Below, piece by piece: positions 1 to 4,637 of a stretch of DNA of 6,603 nucleotides. The translations under genes were made by a program, and so were the position numbers. Origin of the DNA: Burkholderiales bacterium (GTDB taxonomy: Bacteria > Pseudomonadota > Gammaproteobacteria > Burkholderiales > SHXO01). The notes under the pieces are model-generated. The model had not been told where the DNA came from. It did no database searches and saw nothing but the letters and a program-made list of their open reading frames with translations. The first letter of the stretch is position 1; each line of letters begins with the position of its first letter. Location: NCBI GenBank assembly GCA_026125625.1, contig JAHCKU010000180.1:1-6603 (forward strand), in the 5' to 3' direction.

Positions 1-147
1 ATCCGGGCCTGGCGCGCAGGTGATCTTCTCGAGATTGCCGCAGCGGGCCGTGGCTGCGCCCGGGTTGTCGAAGAGCAGCGAGAATCCCGGAAAGGGCGCC
101 CAGCGAGGCTCCAATCCGGCGATCTTGCTTTGTGTGATGGTGATCAT
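1..147 (-). CDS. Unidentified protein, 5' part only (runs off left edge)
   Basis: Reading leftward from an ATG at 145-147, 49 codons stay open to the window edge. The peptide begins MITITQSKIAGLEPRW and contains the segment ARCGNLEKITCAPG. Codons are strongly G/C in the third position, as in the neighbouring genes, which argues for real coding. There is no signal peptide or membrane helix in the visible part. The in-frame stop upstream lies near 225-230 and I see no GTG or TTG start between it and this ATG, so the start is fairly safe. A possible ribosome site (GAGGTGG) sits about 12 nt upstream, rather far. It follows the amidohydrolase gene by 85 nt in the same direction. I do not recognise the family and assign no function. 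It is too short for the usual length filters but should not be dropped. Confidence 0.55.
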   Translation of the reverse strand, partial: MITITQSKIAGLEPRWAPFPGFSLLFDNPGAATARCGNLEKITCAPGPD

Positions 148-172
148 GCGATTGGCGAGCCACCTCGGCTGC

Positions 173-230
173 CGTGACAGGTCGTTCCGCGATGCAGTGG
201 TGCCCGCTTCGGCTCGAATGCGCTGTCACG
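173..230. repeat. 8-bp inverted repeat between amidohydrolase gene and next gene
   Basis: CGTGACAG at 173-180 is perfectly matched by its reverse complement CTGTCACG at 223-230, separated by 42 nt. It lies entirely in the 85-nt gap between the amidohydrolase stop and the next ATG at 147. It could be a pair of operator half-sites for the downstream gene or the base of a long weak stem. The long spacer and absence of a T-run make an intrinsic terminator unlikely. An 8-bp match in such a gap can also arise by chance. Confidence 0.3.
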
Positions 231-232
231 CA

Positions 233-1588
233 TCAGGGAACGACGTTCTTGAACAGCTTGCCGTCCTTCATGATCACGACGAAATTCTTGTCCGGATCCG
301 TAATCAGCTGGATGTCGGCGATCGGATCGCCGTCGACCAGGATCAGGTCGGCGAGTGCACCCTCCTCGACCACGCCGAGCCTGCCCGGATAGGGATTGCG
401 CGGACCGGACAGCGCCAGCAGCTCGGCGTTGGTACTGGTCGCCATCTTCAGCACCTCGGCCGGGGTGTACCAGCGTACCAGCGTCGCCAGCTGTGCCCCT
501 TGAGTAGAGGCCATCTTGGGATCGAACAGAATGTCGGTGCCCCAGGCGGTCTTGATCTTGTACTTCCTGGCCAATTCGTATGCATTGTCGGTACCGGCGA
601 AGACCTGAAGCTGCTTCGCCCGCGCCTCGGGACTGCGCTGCGGATTGGCGAATGCGTTGTCCAGGAAGGGCTGGATGCTCAGCCACACGTCGTTGTCGGC
701 GATCAGCTTGGCCGTGGCTTCGTCCATCAGCTGGCCGTGGTCGATGCATTTGACCCCACCGGCTATGGCCATCCGGATGGCGCGTGGCGTGTAGGCGTGC
801 ACGGTGACGTACGTGCCCCAGTTCTCTGCGGCTTCGACTGCAGCGCGGAACTCAGCCTCCGTGTACTGGGTGACGTCGATCGGATCGTAGGCCGACGAGA
901 CGCCGCCGCCCGCGGCCAGCTTGATCTGGCTCGCCCCGAGCATGAGCTGTTCACGAACGCGCTTGCGGACCTCGTCCGGTCCATCGGCGATCACGCCGCC
1001 ATTCATCGCTTCACCGTGGGTGAGCGGTGCATTCCGTGGAGCAGGGACTTCGTAGGGCATGCGGAAGTCGCCGTGCCCACCGGTCTGCGAGATCATGGCC
1101 CCGGAAGGCCAGATGCGCGGGCCGTCGACGATGCCTTCGTCGATGGCCCGCTTGAGGCCGAAGGTGGGACCGCTGAGATCGCGCACGCTGGTGAAGCCGC
1201 GCAGCAGCGTCTCCCTGGCGGTCTTGCCGGCCACCAGGTTGACGTAGCCGATATCGGCGGTCAGCAGCACCGACATCGGAACGGCCGCCATCGCCGCATG
1301 CCAATGTGCGTCGATCAGACCCGGCATCAGCGTGCGCCCGCCGCCCTGGATGATGCGCGTGTCGGCACGACGGTCGACTGGAATCGGCGCGGTCGAGATC
1401 CGGTGGATCTTGTTGCCTTTCACCAGGACGTTTGACGGCGCGGACAGCGCGCTGCCCGTGCCGTCGAAGATGCGCACGTTCTCGAACAGCACCGTGGCGG
1501 GAGACGCCTCCTGCGCATGTGCGACGGCTGCCGTGAGACAACCGACCGCAACGAGCGTCTCGAGCAGTTTTCCAAACGTGAGTCGCAT
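233..1588 (-). CDS. Exported metal-dependent amidohydrolase (prolidase/imidazolonepropionase-like)
   Basis: A 451-residue member of the amidohydrolase superfamily, subgroup often annotated Xaa-Pro dipeptidase-like or imidazolonepropionase-like; such enzymes hydrolyse amide or peptide bonds with a binuclear metal centre. Residues 1-25 form a signal peptide (R2, K7, hydrophobic core, AHA then QE), so the enzyme probably acts in the periplasm. C17 in AVGC is a poor lipobox, so a lipoprotein is unlikely. Residues about 31-90 start the beta-sandwich and lead into DAHWH, giving metal ligands H95 and H97. K223 in QIKLAAGGG fits the bridging carboxylated lysine. H264 (VTVHAY), H284 (CIDHG) and D352 (AWGTD) complete the site. 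The C-terminal strands (about 400-451, GRLGVVEEGALADLILVDG) close the sandwich. Length is normal. An AGGAG lies 7 nt before the ATG. The true substrate (Xaa-Pro or aminoacyl-Arg/Lys peptides, or another amide) cannot be read from sequence. Confidence 0.93.
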   Translation of the reverse strand: MRLTFGKLLETLVAVGCLTAAVAHAQEASPATVLFENVRIFDGTGSALSAPSNVLVKGNKIHRISTAPIPVDRRADTRIIQGGGRTLMPGLIDAHWHAAMAAVPMSVLLTADIGYVNLVAGKTARETLLRGFTSVRDLSGPTFGLKRAIDEGIVDGPRIWPSGAMISQTGGHGDFRMPYEVPAPRNAPLTHGEAMNGGVIADGPDEVRKRVREQLMLGASQIKLAAGGGVSSAYDPIDVTQYTEAEFRAAVEAAENWGTYVTVHAYTPRAIRMAIAGGVKCIDHGQLMDEATAKLIADNDVWLSIQPFLDNAFANPQRSPEARAKQLQVFAGTDNAYELARKYKIKTAWGTDILFDPKMASTQGAQLATLVRWYTPAEVLKMATSTNAELLALSGPRNPYPGRLGVVEEGALADLILVDGDPIADIQLITDPDKNFVVIMKDGKLFKNVVP

Positions 1589-1595
1589 GCAGCTT

Positions 1596-1600
1596 CTCCT
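1596..1600 (-). promoter_or_regulatory. Ribosome binding site of the amidohydrolase gene
   Basis: AGGAG on the minus strand, 7 nt before the ATG at 1586-1588. It settles the start at 1588 and agrees with the signal peptide beginning at that methionine. The rest of the gap (1601-1664) shows no convincing promoter or intrinsic terminator. Confidence 0.8.
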
Positions 1601-1664
1601 AGAGAGTTTCCCTAGTTGCGGTAAACGCCTCGATCATCTTTTGCTCATGCCTCGAGCAGTCGTG

Positions 1665-2207
1665 TCAGCGGATTTTGTTCGTGTCTCCGGTGGCTTGCAG
1701 CCGGCGCCGACGCGCACTGCGGTTGCTCCGCTTCAGGTAGATCAGTGCCGCCGCCAGCGCTGCGAGCACGCCGACGAGAATCGCTTCGCGAATGCGCCGC
1801 TGCGTACGATACTGCTGTGCTTCAGGGTGCTCCTTGCTGAACACGTCCTGCCCTTCGGCCGACAGCTCACGCAGGCGATCCTCGAACGCTTGGGCATAGG
1901 CTGCACCCTCCCGGCCGATTGCGTATCTGGCCTTGATCGCATTGGCCTGCGACCGTAGTCGATCCAGTTCGGCCACCTCGGCCGGGCCGATCTTCCTGTC
2001 GTGCAGCGCGAGGAGGTGTTGTTCGTACTTCACTGCCAGACGCGCGTATTCCTGCGCATCGGCTTCGAAGGTGGCTGTTTGCGCGAACACGGACCCGGCC
2101 GCGATTGCGAGCATCGACGCCGCCAGCAGGAGAAGCGCGAATGTGGAAACTCCCTTGACAACGCCGGGACCTCCATTGGTCCACATAAGTCGTGATCTGT
2201 CCCCCAT
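1665..2207 (-). CDS. Hypothetical envelope protein with signal peptide and C-terminal membrane helix
   Basis: A protein of 180 residues that I do not recognise. Residues about 17-42 are a signal peptide (VVKG, a long Leu/Ala core, then SVFA before QTA). Residues about 45-138 are charged and predicted helical, possibly a coiled coil, rich in Glu, Arg, Gln and Ala. Residues about 141-157 form one membrane helix, followed by a very basic tail (KRSNRSARRRR). If the signal is cleaved, the helical part lies in the periplasm and the basic tail in the cytoplasm. The start is uncertain: ATG at 2207 has no visible ribosome site, and ATG at 2186 has only a GGGGGA 13 nt upstream; both leave a long uncharged n-region before the core. 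The gene starts 20 nt after the DUF937 stop, so the two are probably co-transcribed. The amidohydrolase gene follows after 76 nt and may be in the same unit. The protein looks like a scaffold or sensor rather than an enzyme, which is inference only. Confidence 0.72.
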   Translation of the reverse strand: MGDRSRLMWTNGGPGVVKGVSTFALLLLAASMLAIAAGSVFAQTATFEADAQEYARLAVKYEQHLLALHDRKIGPAEVAELDRLRSQANAIKARYAIGREGAAYAQAFEDRLRELSAEGQDVFSKEHPEAQQYRTQRRIREAILVGVLAALAAALIYLKRSNRSARRRRLQATGDTNKIR

Positions 2208-2227
2208 TTACACACGTGCGGCGCTGG

Positions 2228-2797
2228 CTAGCGCACCACCTTGCGAGCAAGCTGGAGAATATCGTCCAGCGGATTGCCGTCGCCGTTCAGATCGAGCATC
2301 GAAGCGAACCCGGACGCCTCACGGCCGCCGCCGAGCAGGCCTCCCAGCAGCCCGCCGAGCCCGCCGCCCCCGGGAGAGGGTTGCCCCGCACCGCCCTGCT
2401 GCTTGGCCATGTAGCCTGCGACCAGCATGGCCAACATCGGCAGCATTTTCTTGAGCAGGTTGGTGTCGAGCCCCGATTGTGAAGCCGCGTTCTGCGCGAC
2501 TGTGCGGCTGACGTCCTTGGAGCCGAAAATCTGTCCGAGGACATCGTTGCCACGGCTCACGTTCGTCGGCTGCGACCCTAGCACGTCGTCGAGCAGGCCG
2601 CCGCCGCCGAGCTGTCCGAGCACACCACCGAGCCCTTCGAGGCCGGTGGGCTGCGCCTGCGCCTGTTTCTTGAAACCGCCGAGAATGGCGGGAATGAGCG
2701 CTTCGGCGCCGCTCGCGGCCTGGGCTTCGCTGACGCCCAGCTCCCGTGCTACGGACTGAAGGCCGCCCATCTGGGCGAGGATATCGGTGATCTGCAT
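2228..2797 (-). CDS. DUF937 family protein (YidB-like)
   Basis: A 189-residue protein of the DUF937 family (relatives include E. coli YidB), whose biochemical role is not established. The N-terminus (MQITDILAQMGGLQSVAREL) is followed by a helical segment with SGAEALIPAILGGFKKQ at about 29-45. Two Gly/Leu-rich stretches lie at about 52-74 and 135-159. Residues 95-134 are helical (SRTVAQNAASQSG, then KKMLPMLAMLVAGYMAKQQ), a block characteristic of the family. The C-terminus has LDLNGDGNPLDDIL at 168-181, where D169, N171, D173 and N175 resemble the first half of an EF-hand calcium loop. There is no signal peptide, so it is predicted cytoplasmic. I chose the ATG at 2797 over one 12 codons upstream because AGGAG lies 7 nt before it and the family normally begins here. 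It stands after a structured 144-nt leader and 20 nt before the next gene. Confidence 0.88.
   Translation of the reverse strand: MQITDILAQMGGLQSVARELGVSEAQAASGAEALIPAILGGFKKQAQAQPTGLEGLGGVLGQLGGGGLLDDVLGSQPTNVSRGNDVLGQIFGSKDVSRTVAQNAASQSGLDTNLLKKMLPMLAMLVAGYMAKQQGGAGQPSPGGGGLGGLLGGLLGGGREASGFASMLDLNGDGNPLDDILQLARKVVR
2321..2395 (-). repeat. Low-complexity Gly/Leu-rich coding tract in the DUF937 gene
   Basis: Codons 135-159 of the DUF937 gene encode short repeated GGLLGG units after a Pro/Ser spacer. Such tracts are usual in this family and probably act as flexible or self-associating segments. At the DNA level it is GC-rich and a likely place for slippage between strains. Confidence 0.6.
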
Positions 2798-2804
2798 GGT
2801 CTGG

Positions 2805-2809
2805 CTCCT
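2805..2809 (-). promoter_or_regulatory. Ribosome binding site of the DUF937 gene
   Basis: AGGAG on the minus strand with 7 nt to the ATG at 2795-2797. It decides between this start and the ATG at 2833, which would lie within the leader hairpin region and adds 12 residues unlike the family N-terminus. Confidence 0.8.
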
Positions 2810-2825
2810 GGGGTTGGTGATTGTG

Positions 2826-2842
2826 CCGGCCACTCGGGCCGG
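2826..2842 (-). other. Leader hairpin upstream of the DUF937 gene
   Basis: CCGGCC at 2826-2831 and GGCCGG at 2837-2842 form a perfect 6-bp GC-only stem with a 5-nt loop. On the transcribed minus strand it lies about 16 nt before the ribosome site and 28 nt before the start codon. No T-run follows, so it is not an intrinsic terminator. If within the transcript it could stabilise the mRNA 5' end or affect translation; it could also be a palindromic protein-binding site. Confidence 0.35.
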
Positions 2843-2871
2843 TTTGCACGAAAGGAAGCCCGATTTTGCAC
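2843..2871. repeat. TTTGCAC direct repeat with 22-nt spacing
   Basis: TTTGCAC occurs at 2843-2849 and again at 2865-2871, offset by exactly 22 nt, about two helical turns. Both copies therefore face the same side of the DNA, as paired operator half-sites do. They lie in the only sizeable non-coding region before the DUF937 gene. I cannot place a convincing -35/-10 pair around them, and the regulator is unknown. Confidence 0.3.
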
Positions 2872-2892
2872 TTATGGAGAGAAAGGCTCCAA

Positions 2893-2911
2893 GGCGGCGC
2901 AGTTTGCCGCC
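2893..2911. other. 6-bp hairpin downstream of the DUF817 gene
   Basis: GGCGGC at 2893-2898 pairs perfectly with GCCGCC at 2906-2911 across a 7-nt loop, 31 nt beyond the DUF817 stop. On the minus strand the run of six T lies before the hairpin, and what follows is only moderately T-rich (TTGGAGCCTTTCTCT). It is therefore at best a weak terminator for DUF817. In plus orientation it is followed by A, not T. It may instead belong to the DUF937 control region. Confidence 0.3.
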
Positions 2912-2941
2912 CGAAAAAATCTCTCGTTTACTACCGTCATC

Positions 2942-3820
2942 CTATGCGGGCACATGAATGCGTTCCTTGATGTGCTTGAGGTTGGCTACGATCGTGAACG
3001 TCATGATGATGAGCAGCGACCAGGAGCTCCACTTCCCGACATGGACGGTGGACCAGGCGCCTAGTTGATTGGGGTACTTCCAGATACCGAAGAACGTGCT
3101 GATGTTTTCGGCCAGCCATATGAAAAGCCCGATCAAAACGAACGCCAGCAGCAATGGCATCTTTCGATCGCGATCCAGCGGACGAAAGATCACGGTGGAT
3201 CTGGCATACAGCCCGAGGGCGCAGGCGGCAATGTACCAGCGGTAGTCGCCGATGAAATGATGAGTGAAGAAGTTGACGTAGATGAGCAGCGCGATGAGAG
3301 CGGCCATCCAGTAGGGCGGGTGATGAACTACACGGAGATCGAAGAGCCGCCATGCCTGGATGATATAGCTGCCAATTGCTGCATACATGAAGCCGGCGAA
3401 CAGCGGCACGCCGAAGACCTTGGTATAGGCGAAGTCAGGGTAGGTCCACGACTTGATGCCGTTGGAGGTTTTGAACACCTCGAGGGCGAAGCCGATGACA
3501 TGAAAGAGGGTTATTGCCTTGAGCTCGTCGATCGTTTCGAGCTTGGCCCATATCATCCAGGCCTGAATGGCAAGCGCAGCGATGAGCAGAATGTCGTAGC
3601 GTGGAATACCCCAGAGACCGGTGCGCGGAACGGAGAACACTGCTGCAAAGAACAATCCAACGAACAGGCATGCACGAGCTTCTTTTACGCCAAAGTAGAG
3701 AAACTCCATTGCAAAGCGCGCAATCCCTGAAAGGTCGCTCCGGGTGCGCTGGGAGAGCAGGTGATTGTCGAGTGCGCTCAGGCGCAGCAACGACAGGGCG
3801 GCTAGAACTTGGGTAGCCAT
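2942..3820 (-). CDS. DUF817 family integral membrane protein
   Basis: A 292-residue polytopic membrane protein that matches the DUF817 family, which has no established function. Hydrophobic segments fall at about 47-63, 75-93, 101-117, 135-155, 170-186, 195-210, 219-240 and 262-280, roughly eight helices. Family landmarks are KEARACLF (46-53), HVIGFALEVFK (107-117), FGVPLFAGFMYAAIGSY (136-152), NFFTHH (183-188) and WLAEN (235-239). The conserved His, Glu and Asn inside membrane segments suggest a ligand or metal site, which is inference. The ATG at 3820 is kept because the frame is open and well coded; its ribosome site is weak (an AGAAG almost touching the ATG), and an internal ATG at 3709 (residue 38), nearer the conserved part, has no better one. 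It follows urtE after 112 nt and is not clearly in that operon. Confidence 0.9.
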   Translation of the reverse strand: MATQVLAALSLLRLSALDNHLLSQRTRSDLSGIARFAMEFLYFGVKEARACLFVGLFFAAVFSVPRTGLWGIPRYDILLIAALAIQAWMIWAKLETIDELKAITLFHVIGFALEVFKTSNGIKSWTYPDFAYTKVFGVPLFAGFMYAAIGSYIIQAWRLFDLRVVHHPPYWMAALIALLIYVNFFTHHFIGDYRWYIAACALGLYARSTVIFRPLDRDRKMPLLLAFVLIGLFIWLAENISTFFGIWKYPNQLGAWSTVHVGKWSSWSLLIIMTFTIVANLKHIKERIHVPA

Positions 3821-3932
3821 TTCTTCTGTCGAGGATTACGAGATGGCCGGGCCTCGGCGTCCGGCTTCTCGATCCCGGCATCCATTGGTGGATCCCTCAA
3901 AGGAGGAGGCCGCATTCTACTGCCGAGGCATA
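3821..3932 (-). other. Gap between urtE-like and DUF817 genes
   Basis: This 112-nt spacer contains only weak inverted repeats: GCCGG/CCGGC with a 10-nt loop and ATCCA/TGGAT with a 4-nt loop. No T-run follows either, and I see no clear promoter, although TTGAGG could serve as a poor -35. It probably separates two transcription units, but the sequence does not prove this. Confidence 0.3.
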
Positions 3933-4637
3933 TCAGCCACCGGTGCCGATGAATTCCTGGAACAGCTCAGGATCGTCGAGCAGCCTGCTCGGCTCGATCT
4001 CGCGCGAGATGCGTCCACGATCGATCAGATAGGCGTGGTCGGCCAGCGCCGCCGCGAACTCCAGATTCTGCTCCACCAGCAGCACAGACAGGTCCTGCTT
4101 CGCGCGCACGCTGCGCAGCACGTCCTGGATCTCGTCGAGCACGGAAGGCTGGATACCTTCGGAAGGTTCGTCGAGCAGCAGAACCTTCGGCTCCAATACC
4201 AGCGCGCGGGCCAGCGCCAGCAGCTGCTGCTGGCCTCCGCTGAGGCTTGCTCCCGGGTGCTGCAATTTCGGCTTCAGTGCAGGGAAGTCTTCCAGCACCG
4301 CCTCCGCCCGCGCCGCTGGACGGTTCGCGGCGCGCAGGCCCACGAGGATGTTCTCCATGACGCTGAGCCTGGCGAAAATCTCGCGGCCCTGGGGGACATA
4401 GCCCAGGCCCATGCGTGCGCGGGAAGCAGGCGCAAGCCTGGTGATGTCAACCCCGTCCAGGGTCACGCTGCCGCCGCGCGCCGGCAGCAGACCCGACAGC
4501 GTACGCATGAGCGTTGTCTTGCCGACGCCGTTGCGCCCGAGCACGGCGACGACGGTGCCGCGCCCGACCTGCAGCGACAATCCGTCGAGCACGACGCTGT
4601 CGCCGTAGCCGGAGCACAGTCCGTCAACGCCGAGCAT
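3933..4637 (-). CDS. urtE: UrtE/LivF-like ABC transporter ATP-binding protein
   Basis: A 234-residue ATPase that would power import by a urea/branched-chain amino acid type ABC transporter from the cytoplasmic side. Visible motifs are Walker A GRNGVGKTT (34-42), Q-loop in YVPQGREIF with Q83, signature LSGGQQQ (132-138), Walker B VLLLDEP (152-158) and the D-loop region EGIQPSV (160-166). GRNGVGKTT, YVPQGREIF and EGIQPSV are typical of UrtE rather than ordinary LivF. The H-switch position reads VEQN, with Gln190 instead of His, which is normal for LivF/UrtE proteins. I chose the ATG at 4637 because GGGAGG lies 7 nt upstream and UrtE proteins normally begin MLxV; an ATG at 4661 would add eight residues and also has a possible site (GGAAG). 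It overlaps the upstream gene by 14 nt. Urea as the substrate is not shown. Confidence 0.9.
   Translation of the reverse strand: MLGVDGLCSGYGDSVVLDGLSLQVGRGTVVAVLGRNGVGKTTLMRTLSGLLPARGGSVTLDGVDITRLAPASRARMGLGYVPQGREIFARLSVMENILVGLRAANRPAARAEAVLEDFPALKPKLQHPGASLSGGQQQLLALARALVLEPKVLLLDEPSEGIQPSVLDEIQDVLRSVRAKQDLSVLLVEQNLEFAAALADHAYLIDRGRISREIEPSRLLDDPELFQEFIGTGG

Noticed and set aside
20..1435. A 471-codon open frame on the plus strand, antisense to the amidohydrolase gene
   Set aside because: The protein is rich in Arg, His, Asp and Gly with no recognisable domain. It mirrors the codon bias of the amidohydrolase on the other strand, which has signal peptide, motifs and ribosome site. This is the usual antisense shadow in GC-rich DNA.
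1535..1545. Cys17 of the amidohydrolase (AVGC) as a lipoprotein signal
   Set aside because: The -3 residue is Ala rather than Leu and the hydrophobic core continues past the Cys to a good AHA cleavage site, so an ordinary signal peptide fits better.
1640..1656. TGCTC/GAGCA stem just after the stop of the small envelope protein gene, as a terminator
   Set aside because: The stem is only 5 bp and is followed by AAAAG on the transcribed strand, with no T-run.
2893..2919. Hairpin followed by AAAAAA read as an intrinsic terminator
   Set aside because: On the minus strand, the only strand with genes, the T-run precedes the hairpin rather than follows it. On the plus strand it would be an A-run. 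It is kept only as a hairpin.
3065..3730. A 221-codon plus-strand frame opposite the DUF817 gene
   Set aside because: The opposite strand encodes a clear multi-helix membrane protein. The plus-strand product is a charged mirror of it, with no family features.
4074..4080. Gln in place of His at the H-switch of the urtE-like ATPase, as a sign of a dead site
   Set aside because: VEQN at this place is the normal state in LivF/UrtE proteins, so it is a family trait and not a loss.
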